Shown: in pieces, positions 15,307 through 23,199 of the stretch | Numbering within the stretch: the first letter of the stretch is position 1 | Layout: every line of letters starts with the position of its first letter | NCBI GenBank assembly: GCA_041601535.1 | Contig: JBFIHZ010000013.1 | Span: forward strand, 1 to 25,218 | Length of the DNA: 25,218 bases | Direction: 5' to 3' | DNA from: JBFIHZ01 sp041601535 | GTDB lineage: Bacteria; Pseudomonadota; Gammaproteobacteria; Xanthomonadales; SZUA-36 | Made by a program: the position numbers and the translations under genes | Notes under the pieces: model-generated | What the model saw: the letters and a program-made list of their open reading frames with translations, nothing else | Databases searched by the model: none | What the model was told of the DNA's origin: nothing

Positions 15307-16023
15307 ATGAAATCTCAACAATGTGAACCTGAAAGCGGCGTGTGCGCCGCCAGCTCCGGAGCGGATGTCACAAACGCACCGCCGGACAAGGCAGCCTCCA
15401 TGGAGGTGGTTTACATTGGAGACCCCATGTGCTCCTGGTGTTGGGGCATCTCACCCGTAATACAGAAGTTGCAGACGGATTGTACAGCGCAGGGGCTGGC
15501 CTTCCGGCTGGTCGTCGGCGGCTTGAGGCCAGGCGGCGGTGATCCGTGGAATCACCAGTTCAGGCGGTTCCTCAAGCAGCACTGGCAACAGATAAGTGAC
15601 ATGACGGGCCAGCCATTCCGGTTCGGCTTACTCGACCGGGAAAAGTTTAACTACGATACTGAACCCGCCTGCCGAGCTGTAGTGGCCGCCAGGTGCTTGC
15701 CAAAAGTACAGGAGTTGTCCTTTTTCACTGCAGTTCAGCAGCGATTCTATGTCGACAATGAAGACCCTGCTCAATGCGGGTTTTACAGCACCATCTGTCA
15801 GCAGCAGGGCGTTGATTTTGACGCATTTTCAATCCGTTTTCACAGCCCGGAAGCGCGCGCCGAAACCCTGGCCGAATTCGAATTGAGCAGGGGCTGGGGC
15901 GTCAGCGGGTTTCCCACTGTTCTGCTGCGCATGAACGGCAGCCATCATGTGCTGGTAACCGGTTATGCTACCTATCAGGACATAGAGCAACGGCTGTCAG
16001 TGGCGTTAACCAAAGGCCAATAA
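15307..16023 (+). CDS. DsbA family protein, COG3531-type predicted disulfide isomerase
   Basis: A 238-residue thioredoxin-fold protein with active-site C42-S-W-C45 in YIGDPMCSWCWGISPV. That motif, the following helical insert and the C-terminal WGVSGFPTVLLRMNG (cis-Pro after Phe) match COG3531/DsbA-like oxidoreductases. There is no signal peptide, so it is probably cytoplasmic. The family normally starts just before the YIGDPMCSWC motif, so the ATG at 15400 is an alternative; the longer start adds a Cys-containing tail and has only a weak GGAA upstream. It is the only plus-strand gene between 734 and 20945 and converges with the NTF2-like gene (40 nt apart). Natural substrates of this group are unknown. 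Confidence 0.85.
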   Translation: MKSQQCEPESGVCAASSGADVTNAPPDKAASMEVVYIGDPMCSWCWGISPVIQKLQTDCTAQGLAFRLVVGGLRPGGGDPWNHQFRRFLKQHWQQISDMTGQPFRFGLLDREKFNYDTEPACRAVVAARCLPKVQELSFFTAVQQRFYVDNEDPAQCGFYSTICQQQGVDFDAFSIRFHSPEARAETLAEFELSRGWGVSGFPTVLLRMNGSHHVLVTGYATYQDIEQRLSVALTKGQ

Positions 16024-16063
16024 AGCAGGACGGATGGGGCCGCGTACGGGTCCGGGGGCTTGC

Positions 16064-16516
16064 TCAACCGGGGGCAAAAGTTTCCGGGGTCTGGTTATCA
16101 ATATCACGATGAATGCGCCACTGGCCATCTTCACCCCGTTGCATCAGTAACAACACGCGGACATACCGTTCAGCATCGTCACCAGACAGTACCACCTGGG
16201 CCAAACAGGAATACACCGCCCAGTCACCGTTTAACTCCACGTTATCCACTCGCTGGGTAATCTCCACGGTACCCCGGGCTCCGCGCTGACGGTTGCGCTC
16301 GATAATTTTATCGCGTCCCACCAGCGGTGCGCTGTGATTCGGGTAGTAAATGGCATCGTGCGTGTAAAATTTTGCCAGTCGCTCGTAATCGCCGGTTTCC
16401 ACTGCCACCTCCCACTGCTGCATGGTCTGGATGACTGCCGCCTTTTCGTCCGCCTGCTGAGCCAACGCTGGCACAGCGGCCGCTGCCAATAACGCCACGA
16501 AATACGATTTGTACAT
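16064..16516 (-). CDS. Secreted NTF2-like (SnoaL-type) protein
   Basis: A 150-residue protein with a clear signal peptide (VPALA-QQ). The mature part has the NTF2-like layout: an N-terminal helix (AVIQTMQQWEVAVETGDYERLAKFYTHDA), a YYPNHSAPLVGRDKI turn, then beta strands ending DGQWRIHRDID. NTF2-like domains can be isomerases, dehydratases or binding proteins; no diagnostic catalytic pair is evident. GAGGT lies 8 nt upstream of the ATG. It follows the serine hydrolase by only 6 nt, so both are in one transcript. It may serve as a binding or accessory factor for that hydrolase, which is inference. Confidence 0.8.
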   Translation of the reverse strand: MYKSYFVALLAAAAVPALAQQADEKAAVIQTMQQWEVAVETGDYERLAKFYTHDAIYYPNHSAPLVGRDKIIERNRQRGARGTVEITQRVDNVELNGDWAVYSCLAQVVLSGDDAERYVRVLLLMQRGEDGQWRIHRDIDNQTPETFAPG

Positions 16517-16522
16517 GCGTTT

Positions 16523-17854
16523 CTACCTCATTGACCTGGCTATTTCGCGAGCGTAATTCATCCAGCCACCCTCGGATGTGGTTGAATACCAGGCAATAAC
16601 CAGGTTGCGTTCTGGTGATACATACAGGCCCTGGCCACGCGCGCCACCCTTGTACATATCCCCGTCCTGCCACACCACGTCCCACTGCCTTGAATTGCAG
16701 CGCATTTCAGCTTTTTCATCGTAGCTCCCGCGTGCCTTCATGGCGTTTGCGAACAATTCTGGCCGGCAGGCACGAATGTCATCCAGCAACACCTGTGGCA
16801 CCACGCGTTTAGCGGCAATCCGGTTCCACGACGATGTGTACAACATGCCGTAGCGCGCCAGGTCACGCAGCCTGCTTGACATCATGCCGTATACCGCCGG
16901 TCCGCCTTCGCGGTTGACGCCCAGCAAACCATCGCCTTCGGCACCCATTTTCGACCATACGCGATCACTCAACAGGTCGGCGAAGCGCTGACCGGAGACC
17001 CGCTCCACCAGCAGGCCCAGCATCTTGGTGTCCAACGACGAATACTCGAACAGCTCGCCAGGCGGACCTTTGGCACCTGCGGCAAACAGGATTTGATCTG
17101 AGGTATGTTGCCCCATGTCCGAAGTGTCGCCCAGTTCGATACGGAAAAACCGGCCGACCGTGGAATGACGGTCCGTGCGGGATTGCTCGCTTTCCGCCAG
17201 ATCCAGTCCACTGGCCATATCCAGGATGTCAATGATGCGAATGCCTTGCCAATGAGTAGAGGTCAGCTCCGGCAAGTAGGCATCAATCGGTAAATCAACA
17301 TCAATCAGGCCATCGGCCTCGAGCAAACCCACCATCAGACCCGCCAGCGTTTTGGACACCGAAAACCACAAGTGATGATCGTCTTCGCGCATGCCGGGGT
17401 AGGTTTCATAAAGGATCTGGCCATCTCTCACCACCACGTAGGCCTGCACACGCGAAGCCGGATGTGCAATCCAGTCATCCAGTGTCAGTTCACCGAGCGT
17501 CGTTTCCGCCTTGACGCGTCCGATGGGTTTGTGTGGTGCTGGCCGCAGCATGCTGACCGGCCCGGACCGTCTGACGGTGTTGTGCGGGATGAACTCTTCC
17601 CAATGCAAAAACCAGTAAAGGTTCTGATCACCAGTATTGTACGCATCCGTAGCATTGAATCCCCTGCGCATCAGGTAGCCAAGCCCGGCGGGAATGCCTT
17701 TGTCGGCATCACCGACTGGCAGCCAGTAAGCCTGGTGGCGCGCAGTGGTCTGATTCTGTGCGATGGCTTCTGTTGCCGGGCTGGTAGCAACCAGCAATAG
17801 CAGCCATGCCAGGCGGCCGGGCAAGTGGCGTAGTGTGTGCGCTGTGGGAAACAT
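16523..17854 (-). CDS. Secreted serine hydrolase, class C beta-lactamase/EstB-like
   Basis: A 443-residue protein from the ATG at 17854, with GGAGGGG just upstream; a GTG precedes it. The signal peptide ends about residue 33 (AIA-QN). The beta-lactamase-fold serine motif SVSK (165-168) is followed by TLAGLMVGLLEADGLIDVDLPIDAYLPEL, a hallmark of this family. The Tyr motif reads EYSSLDT (Y-S-S in place of Y-x-N), and the third-strand KTG equivalent appears replaced by a GGARGQGL segment. This suggests an esterase, amidase or peptidase of the EstB/6-aminohexanoate-dimer-hydrolase type rather than antibiotic resistance. It is co-transcribed with the NTF2-like gene. Fold is certain; substrate unknown. 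Confidence 0.88.
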   Translation of the reverse strand: MFPTAHTLRHLPGRLAWLLLLVATSPATEAIAQNQTTARHQAYWLPVGDADKGIPAGLGYLMRRGFNATDAYNTGDQNLYWFLHWEEFIPHNTVRRSGPVSMLRPAPHKPIGRVKAETTLGELTLDDWIAHPASRVQAYVVVRDGQILYETYPGMREDDHHLWFSVSKTLAGLMVGLLEADGLIDVDLPIDAYLPELTSTHWQGIRIIDILDMASGLDLAESEQSRTDRHSTVGRFFRIELGDTSDMGQHTSDQILFAAGAKGPPGELFEYSSLDTKMLGLLVERVSGQRFADLLSDRVWSKMGAEGDGLLGVNREGGPAVYGMMSSRLRDLARYGMLYTSSWNRIAAKRVVPQVLLDDIRACRPELFANAMKARGSYDEKAEMRCNSRQWDVVWQDGDMYKGGARGQGLYVSPERNLVIAWYSTTSEGGWMNYAREIARSMR

Positions 17855-17964
17855 CACCCCTCCTTCAACAAAAGCGGAAATGGGAGTATCGGTGTGTTTC
17901 GTATTGAACGCAGATGCAAACTGCCGTTGCTATCCGCTTATTGCAGGCAATATCCCAGCAATGC

Positions 17965-17995
17965 AAAGCTGCGCGAAGCCAGGTGCTTCGCGCAG
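17965..17995 (-). terminator. Hairpin terminator after the class-V gene at 18030
   Basis: A perfect 11-bp stem (CTGCGCGAAGC 17969-17979 with GCTTCGCGCAG 17985-17995) has a 5-nt loop. On the minus strand it is followed by CTTTGCATTG, a weak T tract. It lies 35 nt after the stop at 18030 and about 110 nt before the next gene. A smaller stem (CTGGCA/TGCCAG, 18010-18024) precedes it. Confidence 0.6.
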
Positions 17996-18029
17996 GATCT
18001 GGTTTGCACCTGGCAGTGTGCCAGCTGGA

Positions 18030-19259
18030 TCAGACCAGCAGTTCATCCAGCGCCGTGATCAGGCGGCTGACTTCTTCGGCCGTGGTGTAGTGCACGAAAG
18101 AGGCGCGCAATACGCCTTCTGCGTGATCAATGCCCAGTGCTTCGGCCAGGCGGTAGGCGTAGAAATCACCGTAGCCCACACCCAGTTTGTAGCCGGAAAG
18201 TTGCGTGGCCAGGCGGGATGAGGGCAGTCCGTCCACCGTGAATGCGACGGTGGGGGCGCGCTGCTCCGCCTGGCGGCGCCCGATCAGGCGCACGCGCGGG
18301 TGCTGGCCGAGGAAGTCCAGCAACGGTTGCAGCAACTTCGCTTCATGCTCGTGCATCAAGCCATTCAGGGCACAGGCTTGCTCCGCCGCGCTGGCCGCCA
18401 CATCAAAATGATGCTGGTATAGCGCTTCAAAATAATCCAGCACGCCATTGGTGGCGGCAATCTGCCCGTGGTCCGGGCCAGCCGGGGTAAAGCGGGCGGT
18501 TGGCTTGTCACCATTGAAGAAGTGCCCCTGGTTGGGCAATTGTGAATTGAGCTTGCCGGACAAGTACATCACGCCCAGGTGGGGGCCATACACTTTATAC
18601 AAGGAGAACAGGTACACGTCAGCGCCCAGTCCCCGCACATCGGGCAAGCCGTGCGGGCAGTACGAGACGCCGTCCACGATGGCCAGTGCGCCGGCCGCGT
18701 GTATGCGGTCGGTGATTTCCCGCACCGGGTTGATGCTGGCTACCACGTTGGAGCAATGGGTAAACGCCACGGCCAGGGTTTTCGGCCCCAGCCAGGCATC
18801 CAGGCCGTCCAGCGTGAGTTCGCCGCTGTCCGGGTCGACTTTCCATTCGCGCACCACAAAGCCTTCGGCCTCCAGCCGCCGCCAGGCGCCGATATTGGCC
18901 TCGTGGTCCTGGTTGGTGACGATGATTTCGTCCCCGGGTTCGCCGTGCTGCCGCAAGGCTTGCGCCAGGACATAGGTGTTTTGCGAAGTTGACGGGCCGA
19001 AATGCACCTCTTCGGTGGCAACGTTCAGCCAGGCCGCCATGCGCGAGCGGGCCGAGTCCATCTGTTGTCCGGCTTGCGTTGACGCGGGATAGTCGTAGTA
19101 AGGCTGCACCTTGTTCTGGCGGTAGTAGCGGCCGAGTTGCTCAACCACCTGCTGGCAGGCGTACGAACCGCCGGCGTTCTCAAAAAAGCCGAAGCCGTCC
19201 AGTGACGGTTCGCTGAAAGCGGGGAACTGGGCGCGGACAAAGCGGCTATCAAGCGTCAT
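18030..19259 (-). CDS. Class-V aminotransferase-fold protein, VC1184-type 'cysteine desulfurase-like'
   Basis: A 409-residue PLP enzyme. Residues visible are NQDHEANIG (His119 stacking over PLP), VDGVSYCPHG (Asp196 to the pyridine N) and LFSLYKVYGPHLG (Lys222 Schiff base). The N-terminal FFENAGGSYACQQVVE and the overall layout match the 'cysteine desulfurase-like, VC1184 subfamily'. The catalytic cysteine loop of true desulfurases (R-x-G-x-x-C) is absent: the equivalent region reads YKLGVGYGDFYAYRLAEALG, with no Cys. A desulfurase role is therefore unlikely; a lyase or aminotransferase is possible. AAGG precedes the ATG. It lies 201 nt downstream of the semialdehyde dehydrogenase on the same strand, with a hairpin between them. 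Confidence 0.85.
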   Translation of the reverse strand: MTLDSRFVRAQFPAFSEPSLDGFGFFENAGGSYACQQVVEQLGRYYRQNKVQPYYDYPASTQAGQQMDSARSRMAAWLNVATEEVHFGPSTSQNTYVLAQALRQHGEPGDEIIVTNQDHEANIGAWRRLEAEGFVVREWKVDPDSGELTLDGLDAWLGPKTLAVAFTHCSNVVASINPVREITDRIHAAGALAIVDGVSYCPHGLPDVRGLGADVYLFSLYKVYGPHLGVMYLSGKLNSQLPNQGHFFNGDKPTARFTPAGPDHGQIAATNGVLDYFEALYQHHFDVAASAAEQACALNGLMHEHEAKLLQPLLDFLGQHPRVRLIGRRQAEQRAPTVAFTVDGLPSSRLATQLSGYKLGVGYGDFYAYRLAEALGIDHAEGVLRASFVHYTTAEEVSRLITALDELLV

Positions 19260-19404
19260 GGTGATGCCTTACGGTGACAGGAAGCAGAGATCATAACAGG
19301 CCGGTGTTGACCATCGCGACTGCCGGAACGGGCAGCGGGACGGAGCCATAATAAGCGCGTGGAAACCACCCGCGTTGAGCAGCCGTGATGCCATGGCGGT
19401 TTGC

Positions 19405-19435
19405 CGGGCGCACACTGCGGTGTGCATGGCGCCCG
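19405..19435. other. Strong bulged hairpin between the dehydrogenase and class-V genes
   Basis: GCACAC (19410-19415) and GTGTGC (19420-19425) form a 6-bp stem with a TGCG loop, extended by CGGGC (19405-19409) with GCCCG (19431-19435) across a 5-nt bulge. It lies 26 nt after the stop at 19461. There is no T tract on the minus strand, so it may be an RNA-processing or 3'-end-protecting stem rather than an intrinsic terminator. Confidence 0.4.
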
Positions 19436-19460
19436 TTTCAGCCAACCGTTGCGGGGTGGT

Positions 19461-20945
19461 TCAGGCGTTCAGTCCGGCCAGGGTCAGATACTTGATCTCG
19501 ACGTATTCATCAATACCGTACTTAGAGCCTTCACGACCGGAGCCGGATTCCTTGACGCCGCCAAACGGCGCCACCTCGGTGGACAGAATGCCATCGTTGA
19601 TGCACACCATGCCGTATTCCAGTTCTTCTGCCACACGGAACACGCGGCCCAGATCACGGGCGTAGAAATACGAGGCCAGGCCGTACTCGGTGGCATTGGC
19701 CAGCTCGATGGCTTCCTGCTCGGTTTCAAATTTGAAGATGGGCGCGACCGGGCCGAAAATTTCTTCGGTGGCGAAGGCCATATCACGGCTGGCACCTTTA
19801 ACAATGGTGGGCTGGAAAAACAGCCCGCCCAACTGATGCCGGGAGCCGCCAGCGACCACTTCACCGCCTTTGTTGACCGCGTCTTCCAGCAGTTCCTCGA
19901 CCTTGTCGATGGCGCTGGCTGAAATCATCGGGCCAATGCTGACGCCGGATTCTTCACCGCGGCCCACTTTAAGGTCGCCCACGGCGGCAGTGAATTTCTC
20001 CACGAATTCGTCGTACACACCGGCCTGCACGTAAATTCGGTTGGCGCAGACGCAGGTCTGCCCGGCGTTGCGGTACTTGGAAATTATCGCGCCCTTCACC
20101 GCGGCATCAATGTCCGCGTCGTCAAATACGATAAACGGCGCATTGCCGCCCAGCTCCATCGACACTTTTTTCACCGTGCTGGCGCACTGGCGGATCAGCA
20201 GCTTGCCGATGCCGGTGGATCCGGTGAAGGAGAATTTCCGTACCAGCGGATTTTCGGTCAATACTTTGCCGACCGCACCGGACTGGGTGGTGGTCACCAC
20301 GTTGAACACACCTGCCGGGATGCCGGCCTGGTGGGCCAGCTCGGCCAGTGCCAGCGCCGATAATGGGGTTTCGGAAGCGGGTTTGATGACGATCGGGCAG
20401 CCCGCCGCCAGCGCCGGCGCCGCTTTCCGTGTAATCATCGCGTTGGGGAAGTTCCACGGTGTAATGGCCGCCACCACACCTACAGACTGCTTGATCACAA
20501 TGATGCGCCGGTCTGTCATGTGGGTAGGGATCACATCGCCATACAGCCGCTTGCCTTCTTCGGCGAACCATTCAATAAAGGAGGCGCCGTACATCACCTC
20601 GCCGGCGGATTCCGCCAGTGGCTTGCCCTGTTCGGCGGTCATGATGGCGGCCAGATCATCCTTGTTTTCCAGGATCAGGTCGTACCAGCGGCGCAACAGA
20701 GCGGCGCGGTCCTTGGCGGTGCGCTTGCGCCATTCCGGCCAGGCCGCAGCGGCCGCTTCGACCGCCTGCCGGGTTTCATCCGCACCCAATTCAGCCACCT
20801 GGGCCAGCTCGGAACCATCGGCCGGATTGGTCACCGGGAAGGTATCCCCGCTGGCGGCCGCAACCCAGGCACCGTTGATATAGGCCTGCTCATGCAGCAG
20901 GGCGGGGTTTTTCAGTTTGAGGGTGGCGTTGCCGGATTGGGTCAT
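19461..20945 (-). CDS. gabD: NAD(P)-dependent succinate-semialdehyde dehydrogenase
   Basis: A 494-residue aldehyde dehydrogenase with all family landmarks: PWNFPNAM (163-170), KPASETPLSAL (Lys188, cofactor), FTGSTGIG (240-247), MELGGNAP (Glu264 base) and GQTCVCANR (catalytic Cys298, with Cys300 two residues on). The GQTCVCANR form and the PFGGVKESGSGREGSKYG end are typical of GabD/SSADH. It converts succinic semialdehyde to succinate, closing the GABA shunt or degradation routes that yield C4 semialdehydes. AGGA is placed before the ATG at 20945. No GABA transaminase is in the window. The symbol is given by family; a related semialdehyde remains possible as substrate. Confidence 0.9.
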   Translation of the reverse strand: MTQSGNATLKLKNPALLHEQAYINGAWVAAASGDTFPVTNPADGSELAQVAELGADETRQAVEAAAAAWPEWRKRTAKDRAALLRRWYDLILENKDDLAAIMTAEQGKPLAESAGEVMYGASFIEWFAEEGKRLYGDVIPTHMTDRRIIVIKQSVGVVAAITPWNFPNAMITRKAAPALAAGCPIVIKPASETPLSALALAELAHQAGIPAGVFNVVTTTQSGAVGKVLTENPLVRKFSFTGSTGIGKLLIRQCASTVKKVSMELGGNAPFIVFDDADIDAAVKGAIISKYRNAGQTCVCANRIYVQAGVYDEFVEKFTAAVGDLKVGRGEESGVSIGPMISASAIDKVEELLEDAVNKGGEVVAGGSRHQLGGLFFQPTIVKGASRDMAFATEEIFGPVAPIFKFETEQEAIELANATEYGLASYFYARDLGRVFRVAEELEYGMVCINDGILSTEVAPFGGVKESGSGREGSKYGIDEYVEIKYLTLAGLNA

Positions 20946-20951
20946 GTCAGA

Positions 20952-20983
20952 TGTCCTGCTTGGGTCAGTTGTCCTGCCTGGGT
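20952..20983. repeat. Tandem 14-base repeat carrying the dehydrogenase ribosome-binding site
   Basis: TGTCCTGCTTGGGT (20952-20965) and TGTCCTGCCTGGGT (20970-20983) differ at one base, with period 18. On the minus strand each copy carries AGGACA, and the proximal one is the Shine-Dalgarno of the gene at 20945. Confidence 0.6.
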
Positions 20984-21176
20984 TCTACACGTGTTGCATA
21001 CGGGATTCGAGCACGACAAACTGGCGGTTTTGACGCCGGTTGTCAAGCCCGCCAGCGGGAAAAAACCTAATCTTGCGGATGAGGCATTTACCGGCCTGGA
21101 CGTATGCCGCAGCGGTAGCGGGATCAGACCGCGTGGTTGCTTCTGAGCCTGGCCGCTGATATGGCCTGGCCGGTGG

Positions 21177-21203
21177 TTGTATTTTACGCCTCGATGTTAG
21201 ACT
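21177..21203 (+). promoter_or_regulatory. Possible extended -10 promoter for the sulfur module
   Basis: TTGTAT (21177-21182), a 15-nt spacer, and TAGACT (21198-21203) preceded by TG one base earlier form an extended -10 style site. It would start transcription about 50 nt before the ATG at 21260. The match is partial. Confidence 0.3.
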
Positions 21204-21219
21204 AACCAGCGATTCTACT

Positions 21220-21236
21220 GTTGCAGCCGCTGCAAC
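21220..21236. promoter_or_regulatory. Perfect inverted repeat, candidate operator or 5'-UTR hairpin
   Basis: GTTGCAG-CCG-CTGCAAC has seven-base arms and a 3-nt centre. It lies 17-34 nt past the putative -10 and ends 24 nt before the ATG at 21260. It could be a repressor site or a short hairpin in the leader. Confidence 0.45.
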
Positions 21237-21259
21237 CAACCGAGTTCCGGGACGCTTTA

Positions 21260-23041
21260 ATGACAAACACTTTCGAGCTGGATTTTGCCAGCCTACGATG
21301 CCAGGTTATTGGTGTTGACGCACCGATGACCACGCCGTTTGGCGAACGCCTGATGGTATACGCCGATTACACCGCCTCGGGCCGCTGCCTGATGCTGGTG
21401 GAGCGCTATATCCAGAAACTGCAGCGCATCTATGCCAACACCCATACCGAAGACGACATCAGCGGCCGTTCCATGAGCCACCTGCTGGAGGAAGCGGAGC
21501 ATGCCATCAAGCGTTCGGTGAATGCGGGCAGCGCCGGCCGCATCATTTCGGTCGGCAGCGGCGCTACCGGCGCGATCGACAAGTTCCAGCAAATCATCGG
21601 CGTGATGCTGCCGCCGGCTACGCGACAGAACATGGACCGCCTGCTCACCGCTTCACTGGGTGAAGCCGCGCGTGAAACCTTCCTGGAATATTGCCGCCAC
21701 CACCAGCCGGTGGTGTTTGTCGGGCCCTATGAGCATCACTCCAACGAGGTGTCGTGGCGTGAAGGACTGGCCACCGTGGTGGAAGTGAAGCTTAAAGAAG
21801 ACGGCGGCATAGACCTGGCGGACCTGGAAATGCTGCTGCAAAAGCCGGAGTACCACGGCCGCATGCGCATCGGTTCATTTTCTGCCGCTTCCAATGTCAC
21901 CGGCATGATTACCCCGGTACACGAAATTGCGGCGCTGTTGCACCGTTACGATGCCATCGCCTGTTTTGATTTTGCCGCCAGTGCGCCCTACGTGAGCATC
22001 GACATGAATCCCCCGGCAGGACAGCATCAGGGCGATGCCTCCATCGACGCGGTGTTTATTTCGCCGCACAAGTTCCTTGGTGGCCCGGGCTCGACCGGTG
22101 TGCTGGTGTTCAACGAGAAGCTCTATCATTCCGAATTGCCACCCAGCGTCAGCGCCGGTGGCACGGTGGATTACGTGGGCCCGACCAGCCAGGACTTTAT
22201 CAAGGACATCGAAGAGCGTGAAAAGCCCGGTACGCCGGGTGTGCTGCAGATCATGAAAGCGGCACTGGCATTTGAAATCAAGGATCACCTGGGCGTGGCC
22301 GCCATCGAGCGCCGCGAAAAAGAGCTGTTGCGCCGGGTGCTGGCGCGCTGGCAGGCCAACGACGCCATTGAAATCCTCGGTAACCCCGACCCGGCTCGCC
22401 GCATCAGCATCGTCTCGTTCAACCTGCGCGATCCGCGCGGCAAATACCTGCACCCGAAGTTTGTCACCACCCTGCTCAACGACCTGTTCGGTATCCAGAG
22501 CCGCGCGGGCTGCTCTTGTGCCGGTCCCTACGGCCACCGCCTGCTGAATATAGATTACGCCACCTCCGAGAAATATCGCAGCTGGATTGGCAAGGGCTTT
22601 TCCGGCGTCAAGCCCGGGTGGTGCCGCATCAGTTTGCATTACGTGATGGACGACAACGAGGTGGAATTCATCATGGAAGCAGTGGAGTTCATCGCCCGCC
22701 ATGGCCACCTGTTCCTGGAGCAATACCAGTTTGACCTGCACAGCGGCGCCTGGATGCACAAATGCGATTGTGTCTGCCTGGAAGCGTTTTCACTGGAAGC
22801 CGCACTGCAGTGTGGCGGCCCGGTCAATACCGCTCTGCCGGTGGACGAGCGCGCCATCCGCTACGCCGGCTTTATGGAAGAGGCCCTGAACCTGGCCGCT
22901 GAACTGGCCGGCCAGGAAACCAGCAAGGAGTTAATGCTGCAGGACGGCCTGGATGATCTTAAGTTTTTTGCGCTGCCGGAAAGCTGCGTGGATGCGACGC
23001 AGCAACCGGACGCCGGGCACGCCAAGGCCAGCGCCGGTTAA
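21260..23041 (+). CDS. Long class-V PLP enzyme, cysteine-desulfurase-like with extra Cys-rich C-terminal region
   Basis: A 593-residue protein from the ATG at 21260; the frame is open from a TTG at 21221 without support. The PLP lysine is K271 in ISPHKFLGGPGSTG, following DFAASAPYVSIDM. Residues 415-424 read RAGCSCAGPY (C418, C420), resembling the mobile cysteine loop of NifS/SufS desulfurases (R-x-G-x-x-C). At about 590 residues it is far longer than the usual 400; the extra part includes a long region after the Cys loop containing C502-D-C504-V-C506 and C518, which could bind a metal or act as a further sulfur acceptor. It precedes DsrE2 and TusA genes, which supports a sulfur-transfer role. 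Activity is inferred; a different class-V lyase remains possible. Confidence 0.8.
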   Translation: MTNTFELDFASLRCQVIGVDAPMTTPFGERLMVYADYTASGRCLMLVERYIQKLQRIYANTHTEDDISGRSMSHLLEEAEHAIKRSVNAGSAGRIISVGSGATGAIDKFQQIIGVMLPPATRQNMDRLLTASLGEAARETFLEYCRHHQPVVFVGPYEHHSNEVSWREGLATVVEVKLKEDGGIDLADLEMLLQKPEYHGRMRIGSFSAASNVTGMITPVHEIAALLHRYDAIACFDFAASAPYVSIDMNPPAGQHQGDASIDAVFISPHKFLGGPGSTGVLVFNEKLYHSELPPSVSAGGTVDYVGPTSQDFIKDIEEREKPGTPGVLQIMKAALAFEIKDHLGVAAIERREKELLRRVLARWQANDAIEILGNPDPARRISIVSFNLRDPRGKYLHPKFVTTLLNDLFGIQSRAGCSCAGPYGHRLLNIDYATSEKYRSWIGKGFSGVKPGWCRISLHYVMDDNEVEFIMEAVEFIARHGHLFLEQYQFDLHSGAWMHKCDCVCLEAFSLEAALQCGGPVNTALPVDERAIRYAGFMEEALNLAAELAGQETSKELMLQDGLDDLKFFALPESCVDATQQPDAGHAKASAG

Positions 23042-23130
23042 GCCGGCCCGGGCTGGAATTTGCCAGCGGCCCGGAGCCATTTCGGCCAGGAAACTTTCTG
23101 GCTGACTGTGAGCACCGCTGGCAGCCAACG

Positions 23131-23159
23131 GCCAATGTAGCTTCAATGCGTACTATAAT
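23131..23159 (+). promoter_or_regulatory. Promoter candidate for the DsrE2-tusA pair
   Basis: A perfect TATAAT lies at 23154-23159; the -35 position (about 23131-23136, GCCAAT) is poor. Transcription would begin near 23166, between the alternative starts at 23146 and 23200, which favours 23200 as the real start of the DsrE2-like gene. Confidence 0.45.
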
Positions 23160-23199
23160 GGGCGGCACCGGCCGTCAGGCCACGCCCGGGAGCACGCTG

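Larger units (their letters stand above)
20946..21259. other. Divergent intergenic region, 314 nt
   Basis: This lies between the dehydrogenase (minus) and the long class-V enzyme (plus). It contains a tandem 14-base repeat next to the dehydrogenase start (20952-20983), a putative promoter (21177-21203) and a perfect inverted repeat (21220-21236) before the plus-strand gene. No RNA gene or further coding frame is supported. Confidence 0.5.

Noticed and set aside
16523..17854. Antibiotic-resistance beta-lactamase
   Set aside because: Motifs after SxxK differ from class C enzymes, and the layout fits general serine hydrolases.
18030..19259. Annotating this gene as a cysteine desulfurase (SufS/NifS)
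   Set aside because: The PLP site is intact but the catalytic Cys loop is missing, so only a desulfurase-like call is supported.
20041..20883. Plus-strand open frame opposite gabD
   Set aside because: Ser/Ala-rich composition and complete overlap with a clear aldehyde dehydrogenase make it non-coding.
21875..22759. Long antisense open frame (294 codons, minus strand)
   Set aside because: It is fully inside the class-V gene, is His/Gln/Val-rich as expected for a GC-rich shadow frame, and has no family motif.
23146..23199. Earlier start for the DsrE2-like gene
   Set aside because: A TATAAT at 23154-23159 lies inside it, no ribosome-binding site precedes 23146, and 23200 has GGGAG upstream.
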